Position numbers and translations under genes: made by a program. The notes below the pieces were generated by a model. It was not told where the DNA came from. It was given only the letters and a program-made list of their open reading frames with translations, and ran no database searches. A stretch of 55,645 bases of DNA from a virus. This document shows, piece by piece, positions 1-10,930 of this stretch; the first letter of the stretch is position 1, and each line of letters starts with the position of its first letter. The stretch spans positions 1 to 55,645 of IMG/VR virus record IMGVR_UViG_3300044647_002519. One strand, written 5' to 3'.

Positions 1-3000
1 AGAGGGTTATTAAGATTATACTTTTGATTTCCGGATTCATCTAGTGAAAATAATTCCATCAAATGACTTGATGAACCTGTAGATGCAAGACTAGCTTCTG
101 CGTATCTCAAGTAAGTATAAAGATCTGCAGTAATAGCATTTTCTTTAATACTCTTATGAAGTTCATCTATTGCATACTCTAGATCAAAAGAGAATATCAA
201 ATTTCTTTTGTTGATATAGTTTAAGTTACCTCTATCTCTAGTTGCTTTATGATAAGCAGCTCTCACTTCACCTAGTGTTATTTTCTTACCATTGACTATC
301 ACTTCTGTAGAATCATTCTGTTCAGAAGTAACCAACGTTTTAACCTGGGTAGGATCCGTTATAACAGTTTTATTAGATGGATTAATAACCTGTAAACCTA
401 AGTAATTAGCATTAAGTGTAACAGATTGATCTTGACTTAATGGATTTGTTGTTCCAGTAACACTGTGAATGTTAGACACATTCTTTTGCATCATTTTTAA
501 TGCAGATCTTGGGGCAGCTACCGAAACTGTATCATTTTCTTTTTCAAATGCTTCAAGCTTAACTCTTAAATTATGTAAAGCTACTTTATTAGGTTTAGGA
601 ATAGTATAGTTACCTTCAGAGTCTTTTATTGAAGTAAACTGTGGTAATAATGGGAATGCTGACATCTTAACGAATGTTTTACCATCCGCATAGACAAGCT
701 TTTGAGAATTAAGCATTTCTTGCCTCTTAGCATATCCGGTAGATTCCTCTGTACCAAAAATATCATCAGCACTAACATCATCACCATTTTCAATTTTATC
801 AAACAAAGCTGCTTGGGCTGGAGTAAGTTTACCAAAACCGTATTGAAAATTACGGAAAGCTTTAGTTGTCATCCACAATTGAGCATCTGCATTTTTAATT
901 TTACTGATATTATGAGTTGAATTGACAATAGGTTCCGTTAACTCAAACAAAGAAATTTCTTGTAATGGTTTGTAAATACCATATTCAGGTGCAGCTACTG
1001 TACTTGCTGCACTATAGTAAGATGCTGACTGTGCTTTTGCTCTTTTAATTTCATCAACTGCGTCCTTCAAACTATAAGCACTATCACCTAATAAAATTTG
1101 GTTAATGGCCGTAGTATTTATATAGTCATTAAAAAAGATTTGCTTTAGATTATATGCTTTGTCTTCAGGAATAATATTTAATAAACGACCGGCTTCTCTA
1201 GATTCTGTGGTTATTGTACCAGATCCTGACTGAATGCCATTTGTCAAGAAGTTTCCTAATCCACCTTCTGCACCAACAAGTTCGTCCAGTGTAATATTAA
1301 ACTCTGCAAATTCTTGGTTCATTCTATTTTGCAAAAATCCTTTCAACTCTGATTCCTTTATACCAAGCTTTTGAATAGCTTCCATAAAAGTTAATCCTGC
1401 AAACTCCTGAGAACGCGCTGCTTCAGTTAGTTTATCTAAGTAACCTTCAGCTTCAAATCCACCAATAAGAGCTGTGACTTGATCCATTAAACCAGCTTCC
1501 CCAACTTCCATCAAATCATACATGTACATAGGTTTCTTACCTTGTAAGAACTTCTGCTCATTGATTGATTCTACGTAAAACTTTTTATTTCCAATACGTA
1601 CTTCATATTTAAACTGATCATTTTGAATAAGTGAAATAGAGCCCTTAAAATCTTCAAATATTCTTTCTCTATTTTCAGGCGTTACTCTTATTAAACCTCT
1701 ACCAATAATTTTCTTTTGAATAGTCTTGTCTCCATCTTTAGTTTTTACAATAGCATCTCTAACAACACCGGTAGATGTAAAACCAATAAATTGTTCTGCG
1801 GCTTTTTGATCATATATAAGAGATGTTTGCTTTCCTTTTTCAATTCTTTCCAATTTGATATCAGAAGTTTGAATTGTTACAATTCCTTGGCGGCTTTCTT
1901 TTTTCTGGCCTAATGGACTTAAAAGAACACCTGTTTTATGAAAGTTAAAAGCTCTAGCTTTATTAATACTTGGGCTATTTACATTAATAGGAATAATTTC
2001 TTCAGTTCCTGTTTCTGTACTTTCAATTGCAAGTGCATTATATCCAACGTATAATTCTTGAGTTGCAGTTTCCGGATTAGACTCTTTTTGTATTCTTGTA
2101 AATTCAGCAGCAATATTGTTTAATATAGCATCAAGTGCTTGGCCTGTTAAAACAGTTTCTCCCTTTGAATTTTTTTCTACAGCTTTAAATACAGGTAAAG
2201 CCATCATATCTCCCGTGTTTGAAGATTCTAGTACACGTAAAAGAACAGGGGCAATAGCTGCAACGTTAATTGTTTTATCTTCAGCTGCCCAAGAAATTTT
2301 ATTTTTTAATTTACCTTTTGAAGAGTCAACATCATAATTATAAGAATTAATCAAATTAAGAATAAATTCTCTTGGTGTTGAATCACCATAAGTTGTACCA
2401 GATGAAGGAGTTCTACCTGAAGTTTCTGACATCAAACCATCTTCATCAAAATCAATATTACCAATCTTTGATCCGGATATTCTTAGAACTCTTAATTTAC
2501 CTTCAGCTGAAAGCTGTTTAAATGCTTCACTATTTAAAAGAAAGTTATCTTTGAGATAGTCATCAGAATTTTTTAACTGTTCAATTTTCGCTCCATTATC
2601 TGTAATATCATTAAGTGAGTTTACTTTCTTTAAATGAAATGATGGTAATTGGTGAGCATAAACTAAATCACCATTTGGATTCTTGAATACAGAAGCCCCA
2701 ACATTTTCATCAAATTCCGCATTAGATAATGCAATTACTTTAAGTCTAATCTTTACACCTTCGTCTATAGTAAATAAATTTTGATTACTGGCGATAGCCT
2801 TCGTAATTTCTACAACATCAGTTTTTTCTAAAACTTTTGCATTAGAATTTGCATTTAGTAATGCTTTCTGATAAGGTGTTAACTCTTCAAGATTTTTTGC
2901 AATACTAAACTCAATAAACTTTGGACTTAAACTAATACCTAAATATTCTTCAATAACTTTTGAAAAGTTAATAGCATCTTTCAAAAGTATATCATCTTCC

Positions 3001-6000
3001 CTGCTTTTAAGCTTTTTGCTTACTTTCTCATCTTTTCCAACAAACTGCAAGTAAGAGCCAAGTGTTTGTAATTCTTTAACAATTTTATCTCTAGCGTCTT
3101 TACTTGTTTTTAAACGTTTAAACTTTTGAATATAAGCTTGCCCCCATCTATCAACTTGGGTATTGGCATCATCTCTATTTGCTGCTGTATATGTGGTTAC
3201 TTTATCGCCTGGACTTCTATGTATAAACAAGTAATCAACACGTGCATTTTCAAAACCTTTTAGTACAGCTTGAAGCAGTAAAGGTCTATTAATACCTTCT
3301 TTTAATTCTTCTGGCGTTACTTCCTGGCCATTTCTAAATTTTTCAATTATAGTACTAGAATACTGAGGAAGTTGATCATTTTCAAGTTGACCTTCCCATT
3401 TAATTCCTAAATCAAGAAATAATTTGTTTACTACAGCTTGAGTTTGAGGATTATTAATACCAAAAAAATAAAGACGTTGTAAAATCTTAATGGGATCATT
3501 TATATTCTTAACTGCTTTCAAAAAGCCATTATAAGCTGTAGCAAAATCTACAGTAATTAAAAGCTTTTCACCGGTTCCTTCTATAACATTTCCATTTATA
3601 TCTTTTTCTTGATCAATCAAATATTCATTACCAAACTGGTCCATTTCCGAAATAGAAGTTGTTCCAATGTATTTTCTCAAGAATGAAGAAAGAGAAGAAA
3701 ACCCACCAATACTAGTTACATCTTTGTCATACTGATCAGTAGTTCTAAGTCTATCTCCTACTTGTTCTTCTAAATCTTCTAAATCATCTTCAACGTTTCT
3801 TGTTTTAATATCATAATATTTTAATTGATCATAAACACCCTCCTTAATAAAATCAGAAAAATCAGAAAAAGCTTTTTCAATATCTCTAAGATTACTTTTT
3901 TGGTCAGGTGTAAGTTCCATAGTTTTATAGGCTTCTCGCTTAGTACTATAGAGAGCCCTAAATCTATTGAAAGAATCATTAACCGCCTCCTTTAGATTAA
4001 AGTTAGCATTTTTATTTTCTTGCTCAAGCATAATAACTCTTGCAGAAATAGAAGATATCAGACTTCTTGCAAAGTCATTATCTAAAGTCCTATATCCAAA
4101 TGCACCTGTCTCACTTTCAATCATCTCCACAGGGATAATTTTATTAGCAAGAGTGATACCATTAGCTAGACTATCAGTAAATCTGTTATTGATTGGCGAT
4201 GCTGATTTAAATTTACCTGAATCAATATTTTTGAATAATTCTTGAAGCTCATTAGGTGAATAAGAACTAAACAAAGATTTAATCCATTCAATAAGCCTAG
4301 TAAAGAAGTTTTTAATTGCAGGATTAGCTTTTGTAGATCTAGGATCCATTTTAAACTTATCAAATTCATCCGCCATGTATTCTTCATAAAACTCTTTTTC
4401 AAGAGCTTTTCTACTCATTGCCTTATATGAATCAGCAGAGTTTCTAAACTTAGATAGTTCTTCTTCAAACTTATTACCAAGCTTTGCTTTTAATTCTGCC
4501 TCAGCAATCTTGTATAGTTTATCTTGTTGTGTATTAGAAAGTAAAGATCTAAATACACCGTGAAATGCTTCATGGTATTTATATGGAGATTTAGCGCCGG
4601 TGTAAAGTGTACCTTTTACAGTCATTCCACCTGCAATTTGATTCATTGATAAAACAAAAGCCCCAACACGTACACCGTTAGTAACCAGGTTATCTCTAAG
4701 ATTAGAGATATCGTCAACAGTAATAAAGTTTGGCAAATTATTATTTGCCCAAATTACAAACTCATCAATGTCAGCAACTTCTTGTTCACTAAGTGTTTTA
4801 CTTACAATTTTGTTAGCAAGCAACTTTCTTTGAATTTCTCTATTCCGCGCAATTAAGTTTTGCCTTTCAGCATTATCTTCCATTAATTGACTTGCTTTAA
4901 CCATATCGGATTCAGCATTATCAATTTCAGCTTCAATCTCTTTTATTCTTACTTGATTCTGTTGCAACTCTCTTTTAAGAGGTGCTGTAACTTCTTGAGT
5001 AGTTACAGCAATTGGTGCCGGTTTAACTCCTTCTAAAGCAGCTAGTTCTGCAAGTCTTTTATTTATTTCTGATGTTTTATCATTAAAGATAGCAATTTCT
5101 TTTTGACTTAGGTTTTCTTTATTTTTAACCTTATTTGCTATAGAATTAATTCGATCTTTTGATACAATTCCTTTATCTATAAAGTTAGTATATTCTTCTT
5201 CTGATATATCTTCTAAATCAGAAACAGGAGCTGCAGGAGTTTCCTCAATAACTACTTTATTTTCTTGCTGAATAGCAGCCGGCGTTGCGGCAAATAATAA
5301 AACTTCTTGAATGGTATTTGAACCTGCATTTAGTCTAAGCTTATAATTAGTTCTTACATTAACATCAAGATTTGTTACAGTATTATTAATAACTGTATCA
5401 ACAGTTGCATCTTCTTGAAAACTATCTCTTACATTAGATTTTGAAATTTCTAGTTTAGTCCATTCAGGAATTTCTAAAGATGGATCTTTCTTCTTATCTT
5501 CTTTGTAATCCTGAGTAGCTTTATCAATACCCTTTTTCTGAAGGTTATCTAAAAGACGTTCAATAATATCTGGATTTTCAACATCTTGATAATCAAGAGT
5601 TCCTTGCCTGCCTTCATTTATATATGAAGTACCAATAACTTTTTTTGCGTTTTTATCGTACAGCTCCGCTCTAAATGTACCATCTGAATTAACATTAATT
5701 TCAACAGTATAACCTTCAATGTTAGTTGTAATGTAAAACTTTTTATTAAAAGCTCTATTAAATTCAATATTAAAGTTTGGGTCTTTAATTTTCTTTGTTT
5801 CTACAGATCCTTCACCAACTAAGTTTTCATTAATTGTTCTAATACCTTCTTTAATAAGCTCACGACCTAATTCAAAAATTCGATCATCAGAAAGTCTATT
5901 AGTTTTTAAAGGAGCACCGGTAAATAAACCATTAGGTGATTTAATCAAAAGAACATATCTCTGACTTTTTTGTAAAACTTCAAATAAACCAGGCTGGGCT

Positions 6001-9000
6001 TTTAAATCAGATTCAAGTTTATTTACAAAAGCATTGCTCTCATCAATGTCATCAATATCCGTTAATATGCGACTTAATATAGTTCCATCTTTAAGTTTAT
6101 CATTAATCATTAATACGCGGACCCCATCTACAGTATTGTATTTAAGATCGTATATACTCCGCTCAGATTTATTTTTTACATAAACTGAAGAACCAATATT
6201 AAAACTAAATTCTGGTAACTCATTGGCAGGAATAATTATACTATCTACACCTTCCATCTTATCAGCAATCTGATCAACAAAAGCTTGTTGAATTGCAAAA
6301 TTATTTCTGATATTAGTTACAGCATTTGGTTCCTGAGACTCATAAATTTTAAACGTGTCATCAATAATTTCCTTAGGAAGATTTACTGGATTTATAACCT
6401 CATTCTTTTTATTTACAAATTGAACGGACCCAGTTCTTACAAAACCAAATACACCATTTGGATCTGAACTTAATTCTATTCCATTTTGTGAAAGTATATT
6501 ATTTATTCTTGATCTTGTGTTCGGATCTGCAAAAGTAAGACCTACAGAAAATGGCTCAGCTACTTTATTGATATAAGGATTTTCATCCTTCGTTCCTATT
6601 TTATATTTACCTCTAACTCCTTCTTTGGGATTTCTTTTAATAACTAAAAGAAACTTTTTTTCCTCCGGCGTTAAATTTTCTAAAATAGTTTGCAATCTAA
6701 GATTTGCTTGCTCTTCAGTTTCATTTGCATTTCTAAAACTATAAACACCAACTGCCTCGTCAACTAAAAGTTTAGAAGTATTTTCAGAAAGCCTGGAAAA
6801 ATTAAATTCATCTAAAACATAATCGTTTGTAAACTCATCTTCAGTAACTTTCTTAGCTAACCTATTTCTCTCTTGCTTAGTAGAAGCATTCTTTATTTTA
6901 TCAAAAGGAAGTAAAAATAATTTACCACCTCTTTGAACTTCAGGAGCCGTACCAATTACTACATAACCATCTCCATTTTTATCATATACAGAAGAACCAT
7001 AAAATACTTCTTTATCTCCAAATTTAAAAGGTGTATTTTCAACCAATAAAGGATCTAGTTTTTTAGCTGCCTCACGCGCTTTACTAATATTACTAAAAGC
7101 TGCTCCAGATGAAACACCGGCTGCTTTTGTATATGCATCTTCAATTAATTGACCCGCTTTAGTTCTAACTGTAAAAATTGAAGTTTGTGTAGAAAGTCCT
7201 GTATCAGGATCATCAATCAAAGTTTTATTTTCAATAATCACTACGTTATCAAATGTATCATCAACAACTTTGTCAGAAGTATTAGAAACAAAACTTGAAT
7301 TAGGAGTTGGAATTTTAATAAAATCGTGAATAGTTAAGTCAACTATATCAAATACTTTATCAATGATAGGATCATCCTGTTTGCTCTTCAACCATTCTTC
7401 AAAACCTATATCAAAATTACCATTAGTTTCAATTAAGCTTTGTTGCCCTGAATTTTTAAGATCATTATACCATACCTTTTTTAAAGCTTTATATGCATTC
7501 AAATAACTTTCTGCTTCTTTACCTTTAAGCCAATTAATTTGAGATACAGGACTCTTACCCAAACTAATTTGGCGGCCAACATATAATCTATATTTAGCCT
7601 CTAGTAATTTTTTAATGAAAGGATTTATGTTTGGTTCAGTTCCATATACGGATGTTTCAGCTTTTTCTGGAGCATCATCAATTTTAGCACTTTCTAATAG
7701 TGCATCTATATTTTCTTCAACATTTGATTTTGCAGTTGCTTCATCTTCTGGTTTTTCAGTGACTGTAGGTTCCACTGAACTTTTATAAATATTTATTAAT
7801 CCTTGAATTTGATCGTAAATATCTGGGTCAGTATTTTTTCCAACCAATCCTGATTCAGAATAAAAATTTTGAAGAACATTAATGTCTCCATTTTGCATAA
7901 AGATTTTAACTTCTTCCGGATCAGGGATTACATTTAGTTTATCAAGCTCATTCAAAAATTGGTTTATTTCAGATTTAGAAATATAATTTTTAAGTGACTC
8001 TTTAAAAACCTGTGCTCTATTTCTAAAAATACTTTTATAAAATTCGTAAGCCCTTAATCTGATTTCATCAAATCTATCTGGGTTATTCATGTACTCAATA
8101 GATTTGTTATAAGCATTTGCTCTTTCTGAAAGATCTTTATAGTCTATAATTTTTTTAAGCGCTTCTTTTATTTTATTTTGATCCGCAAAAGTACCATTTG
8201 ATTTTGCTAGCAATTGAACATAAGTTTCAAAAGCTTTGCGTAACTTATTTATTTTACGTTTATCAAAATTACCTTTTGCATTTAAGTTTTCTTTAGCATA
8301 TAAAACATTAAACACGGCATCAAGACCTTTAAGTTTATTTGTTTTTGCTTCAATAATTTCTTTGTTCTCCTTTGGATCTAAAACAGAAATTTCACTGAGG
8401 AGCATTTTAATTTCTTTAGCCAGTGAGTTTTGATCTAACAAAACTGTAATATCACTAGCTGCCATTTTTCCAACAATTGGATCAGATGCTAAGTCATCAT
8501 AAAGTAGTTTAGATCTTTCCAAAGCTCTTTTAAAACCATCTTCAGTAAACATGTAAAGATATCTAGCATGCTCAAAAGACATTTCTTTTATTCTTTCCTC
8601 ATTATACTCTCTAGTACCTTTTCTGTAAATAGATGAATTAAACGGATTCTGAAATTTATTTTTATTTTCATTAAATGAATCTTCAAGCTGATCAATTTTA
8701 TTGATCATATCTTGCATTCTAGATGCAAGCTTTCCTGATTTTATATCTTTTTTGCTAGCCGGAAAAATTTGAGCCAATTCCTCATTGGTCATCTTTAAAT
8801 AATCTCTGAACTGAGCTTTAAAGTCAGATGCTTTACCACTAGAAAGAACTGTGTAAATAGACTGAAATTTTGAAAAATCTTTAGCATCTACAAAATCAAA
8901 TTCTGAATCATCAAATATTGATTGCAGTATATTATCACTTGCTTGTTTTTGAGAAACAAGATTGACTTTGTTTGTATCAAAAATTGAGCTCATTGGATCA

Positions 9001-10919
9001 TTTGCTGTGATCTCGTAAGCATCATTTAAAGAATTAACTAAGTTATTAATATAAGTTTCTTTATTTTTTTTGTATTCCTCAAACTTTTCTTTTTCAAAAG
9101 TACGTTGATACAAACTAGGTAATCCTTGAAAAAGTAATTTTTGTGGTCCTTGTGCAAGACCACCCATTAAAAATCCGGACATGAAAGTTTCAAATCCCTG
9201 GGAATTAAATTGAGAACCAACCGCTGAAGCAATTGTTGCAGACAATAAATCTTTTCCACCAGATGCAGGATCTTTAAGTATTTCAAGATGGTAATCTTTT
9301 GTACCATGAGCAATTGCCTCTTGGGTTAATTCTTGGATACCTTCAGATAAATTAGCAGCAAAATATCTAAGTGAAGCATGCGCACCCATTTGTACACTAC
9401 CTCTTACTCCAGCCGCTTTAACTGTATTATAAAGACCCTTTAAACCTGTACCTGCATCTATAAATGGACGAGTCACAGCTTTACCAGCTTCAGTGATACT
9501 CTTTGCTCTTATGACTCTACCGGCCAAACCACTAACATTATCATTTAGTATTCTACTTAATGATTTATTGTATGCTCCAAAAGCGTTTCCTAAAAGCAAT
9601 TGATTTGAAAAGAATATTGTTGGCGCATTTTGAAGTGTAGTCCAGTATGCAGCTCTAGATGCATTTTCTGTGATCAAACCCATTTGCTCTTCAGTGACTG
9701 GGGCACCGTTGTTTTTTTCAGAATAATAATCATAATTATTTGCCAACTGCTGAGCATAAACCATACCACCTTCCATCTTTGATTCAGAAAGCGCTAAGTT
9801 CAAAGATCTCAAATCCCTATAAAAACCACCAAAAGTTTTTGAAACTTTGGCCATGTTTGTAAGATTTTGCGCTCCATTTGCAGTACTGTTCAAGGTCTTT
9901 ATTGCCCTGTAAGTTTCTGGTGCAAAAATTTGACCTGCAATTCTACCACCAGTTTTAGCAAAAGAATAGAAATCTTTTGCCGCGTCTACAGACCTTAATG
10001 TATTATACATATTTCTTGTAGCACCGGCAAACCTTGTGACATCAAAAGATTGTGCTATACTTCTACCTAATCTACCCATATTGAACGCAGTTCTACCTGC
10101 AAGAGCAGCATCTGCTAAAGGATTCATATATCCTTGAAGTGCTGCCCCAGCACTAAGGGCAAGTTCTTCAACCGCAATAGACCCAATTATACCAGCAGTA
10201 TATCCAAACTGAAGTGCTAAATTATTGGCAAAACCAGCAACACCACCTCGTGTACTATTCCCAATTCGCATTGCATCAGAAAATTCTGATGCTGATTCCA
10301 TATCAGTACCTGAAAAATATGAATCTGAATCAAACAAATCACCAATAGAACGATATGATGAAACAAACCCTGTGCTAGCAAGATTACCAAACTGGGTACT
10401 CATTCTTCCAAAATCATCCCACCAGGAAGAATTAGCATTGTAAAAAGATTCATTGTCAGCGTAAGGATGCCAGCCTAACTTTGAAAATTTAGGATGTTTG
10501 TAGTATCTATCAAAATTACTTTCTCTAATACCAGCTGCAATTGGATTTGCTATAACTGGTTTGTCACTCTTAATTACTCCTGAAAAATCATTTAGTAACG
10601 CATGTATACCATCCGGAGTAGATAAATTGTATCCGGTTCTTTGCTTTGTGGGGTTATACGTTTCTGAAGATAATGTTGGTGTTGGTGTATTTAAATTACC
10701 AATAGCAGCAGGAGCATAGGAATTAATTTGTTGTGCATGTTGCCTAAGCATATTTTCATACTCAGGATCCATAATTTGATTAAATTCCGGAGTATCTGGT
10801 GGTGAAAAAAAATCATATACAGATTGAAACTCAAATTTACTACTATCTGGAATTTGAGGATTTGTTTGTGGCAAACCACCTTCCGACATTAGTCTTTCGT
10901 TTGTATTAGCATTTAGCAT
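1..10919 (-). CDS. Giant virion protein with RNA-polymerase-like DxDxD motif and HExxH motif (3' end outside window)
   Basis: One frame stays open from an ATG at 10919 to the left edge, giving at least 3639 codons with no stop. It starts MLNANTNERLMSEGG, 11 nt after the preceding stop. Residues about 225-262 are a Gly/Ala-rich hydrophobic stretch that could insert in a membrane during ejection. Long Lys/Glu-rich helical parts follow. At residues 2116-2120 there is HEAFH, a zincin-type HExxH motif, followed about 50 residues later by an acidic segment (EFYEEYMADEF) that could give the third zinc ligand. At residues 2823-2827 the segment NIDFDEDGLM contains DFDED, matching the DxDxD metal-binding loop of multisubunit-type and crAss-like phage virion RNA polymerases. 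Known crAss-like polymerases of this kind are giant virion proteins injected with the DNA to transcribe early genes. Position after three other cargo-type proteins supports this. The RNA polymerase call is inference from one motif, size and context. Confidence 0.72.
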   Translation of the reverse strand, partial: MLNANTNERLMSEGGLPQTNPQIPDSSKFEFQSVYDFFSPPDTPEFNQIMDPEYENMLRQHAQQINSYAPAAIGNLNTPTPTLSSETYNPTKQRTGYNLSTPDGIHALLNDFSGVIKSDKPVIANPIAAGIRESNFDRYYKHPKFSKLGWHPYADNESFYNANSSWWDDFGRMSTQFGNLASTGFVSSYRSIGDLFDSDSYFSGTDMESASEFSDAMRIGNSTRGGVAGFANNLALQFGYTAGIIGSIAVEELALSAGAALQGYMNPLADAALAGRTAFNMGRLGRSIAQSFDVTRFAGATRNMYNTLRSVDAAKDFYSFAKTGGRIAGQIFAPETYRAIKTLNSTANGAQNLTNMAKVSKTFGGFYRDLRSLNLALSESKMEGGMVYAQQLANNYDYYSEKNNGAPVTEEQMGLITENASRAAYWTTLQNAPTIFFSNQLLLGNAFGAYNKSLSRILNDNVSGLAGRVIRAKSITEAGKAVTRPFIDAGTGLKGLYNTVKAAGVRGSVQMGAHASLRYFAANLSEGIQELTQEAIAHGTKDYHLEILKDPASGGKDLLSATIASAVGSQFNSQGFETFMSGFLMGGLAQGPQKLLFQGLPSLYQRTFEKEKFEEYKKNKETYINNLVNSLNDAYEITANDPMSSIFDTNKVNLVSQKQASDNILQSIFDDSEFDFVDAKDFSKFQSIYTVLSSGKASDFKAQFRDYLKMTNEELAQIFPASKKDIKSGKLASRMQDMINKIDQLEDSFNENKNKFQNPFNSSIYRKGTREYNEERIKEMSFEHARYLYMFTEDGFKRALERSKLLYDDLASDPIVGKMAASDITVLLDQNSLAKEIKMLLSEISVLDPKENKEIIEAKTNKLKGLDAVFNVLYAKENLNAKGNFDKRKINKLRKAFETYVQLLAKSNGTFADQNKIKEALKKIIDYKDLSERANAYNKSIEYMNNPDRFDEIRLRAYEFYKSIFRNRAQVFKESLKNYISKSEINQFLNELDKLNVIPDPEEVKIFMQNGDINVLQNFYSESGLVGKNTDPDIYDQIQGLINIYKSSVEPTVTEKPEDEATAKSNVEENIDALLESAKIDDAPEKAETSVYGTEPNINPFIKKLLEAKYRLYVGRQISLGKSPVSQINWLKGKEAESYLNAYKALKKVWYNDLKNSGQQSLIETNGNFDIGFEEWLKSKQDDPIIDKVFDIVDLTIHDFIKIPTPNSSFVSNTSDKVVDDTFDNVVIIENKTLIDDPDTGLSTQTSIFTVRTKAGQLIEDAYTKAAGVSSGAAFSNISKAREAAKKLDPLLVENTPFKFGDKEVFYGSSVYDKNGDGYVVIGTAPEVQRGGKLFLLPFDKIKNASTKQERNRLAKKVTEDEFTNDYVLDEFNFSRLSENTSKLLVDEAVGVYSFRNANETEEQANLRLQTILENLTPEEKKFLLVIKRNPKEGVRGKYKIGTKDENPYINKVAEPFSVGLTFADPNTRSRINNILSQNGIELSSDPNGVFGFVRTGSVQFVNKKNEVINPVNLPKEIIDDTFKIYESQEPNAVTNIRNNFAIQQAFVDQIADKMEGVDSIIIPANELPEFSFNIGSSVYVKNKSERSIYDLKYNTVDGVRVLMINDKLKDGTILSRILTDIDDIDESNAFVNKLESDLKAQPGLFEVLQKSQRYVLLIKSPNGLFTGAPLKTNRLSDDRIFELGRELIKEGIRTINENLVGEGSVETKKIKDPNFNIEFNRAFNKKFYITTNIEGYTVEINVNSDGTFRAELYDKNAKKVIGTSYINEGRQGTLDYQDVENPDIIERLLDNLQKKGIDKATQDYKEDKKKDPSLEIPEWTKLEISKSNVRDSFQEDATVDTVINNTVTNLDVNVRTNYKLRLNAGSNTIQEVLLFAATPAAIQQENKVVIEETPAAPVSDLEDISEEEYTNFIDKGIVSKDRINSIANKVKNKENLSQKEIAIFNDKTSEINKRLAELAALEGVKPAPIAVTTQEVTAPLKRELQQNQVRIKEIEAEIDNAESDMVKASQLMEDNAERQNLIARNREIQRKLLANKIVSKTLSEQEVADIDEFVIWANNNLPNFITVDDISNLRDNLVTNGVRVGAFVLSMNQIAGGMTVKGTLYTGAKSPYKYHEAFHGVFRSLLSNTQQDKLYKIAEAELKAKLGNKFEEELSKFRNSADSYKAMSRKALEKEFYEEYMADEFDKFKMDPRSTKANPAIKNFFTRLIEWIKSLFSSYSPNELQELFKNIDSGKFKSASPINNRFTDSLANGITLANKIIPVEMIESETGAFGYRTLDNDFARSLISSISARVIMLEQENKNANFNLKEAVNDSFNRFRALYSTKREAYKTMELTPDQKSNLRDIEKAFSDFSDFIKEGVYDQLKYYDIKTRNVEDDLEDLEEQVGDRLRTTDQYDKDVTSIGGFSSLSSFLRKYIGTTSISEMDQFGNEYLIDQEKDINGNVIEGTGEKLLITVDFATAYNGFLKAVKNINDPIKILQRLYFFGINNPQTQAVVNKLFLDLGIKWEGQLENDQLPQYSSTIIEKFRNGQEVTPEELKEGINRPLLLQAVLKGFENARVDYLFIHRSPGDKVTTYTAANRDDANTQVDRWGQAYIQKFKRLKTSKDARDKIVKELQTLGSYLQFVGKDEKVSKKLKSREDDILLKDAINFSKVIEEYLGISLSPKFIEFSIAKNLEELTPYQKALLNANSNAKVLEKTDVVEITKAIASNQNLFTIDEGVKIRLKVIALSNAEFDENVGASVFKNPNGDLVYAHQLPSFHLKKVNSLNDITDNGAKIEQLKNSDDYLKDNFLLNSEAFKQLSAEGKLRVLRISGSKIGNIDFDEDGLMSETSGRTPSSGTTYGDSTPREFILNLINSYNYDVDSSKGKLKNKISWAAEDKTINVAAIAPVLLRVLESSNTGDMMALPVFKAVEKNSKGETVLTGQALDAILNNIAAEFTRIQKESNPETATQELYVGYNALAIESTETGTEEIIPINVNSPSINKARAFNFHKTGVLLSPLGQKKESRQGIVTIQTSDIKLERIEKGKQTSLIYDQKAAEQFIGFTSTGVVRDAIVKTKDGDKTIQKKIIGRGLIRVTPENRERIFEDFKGSISLIQNDQFKYEVRIGNKKFYVESINEQKFLQGKKPMYMYDLMEVGEAGLMDQVTALIGGFEAEGYLDKLTEAARSQEFAGLTFMEAIQKLGIKESELKGFLQNRMNQEFAEFNITLDELVGAEGGLGNFLTNGIQSGSGTITTESREAGRLLNIIPEDKAYNLKQIFFNDYINTTAINQILLGDSAYSLKDAVDEIKRAKAQSASYYSAASTVAAPEYGIYKPLQEISLFELTEPIVNSTHNISKIKNADAQLWMTTKAFRNFQYGFGKLTPAQAALFDKIENGDDVSADDIFGTEESTGYAKRQEMLNSQKLVYADGKTFVKMSAFPLLPQFTSIKDSEGNYTIPKPNKVALHNLRVKLEAFEKENDTVSVAAPRSALKMMQKNVSNIHSVTGTTNPLSQDQSVTLNANYLGLQVINPSNKTVITDPTQVKTLVTSEQNDSTEVIVNGKKITLGEVRAAYHKATRDRGNLNYINKRNLIFSFDLEYAIDELHKSIKENAITADLYTYLRYAEASLASTGSSSHLMELFSLDESGNQKYNLNNP

Positions 10920-10930
10920 ACTTAAATAAG

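Noticed and set aside
626-835. Short minus- and plus-strand frames inside 1-10919
   Set aside because: All are in other frames than the continuous giant frame, and their translations are low-complexity. The giant frame has no interruption that would need them.
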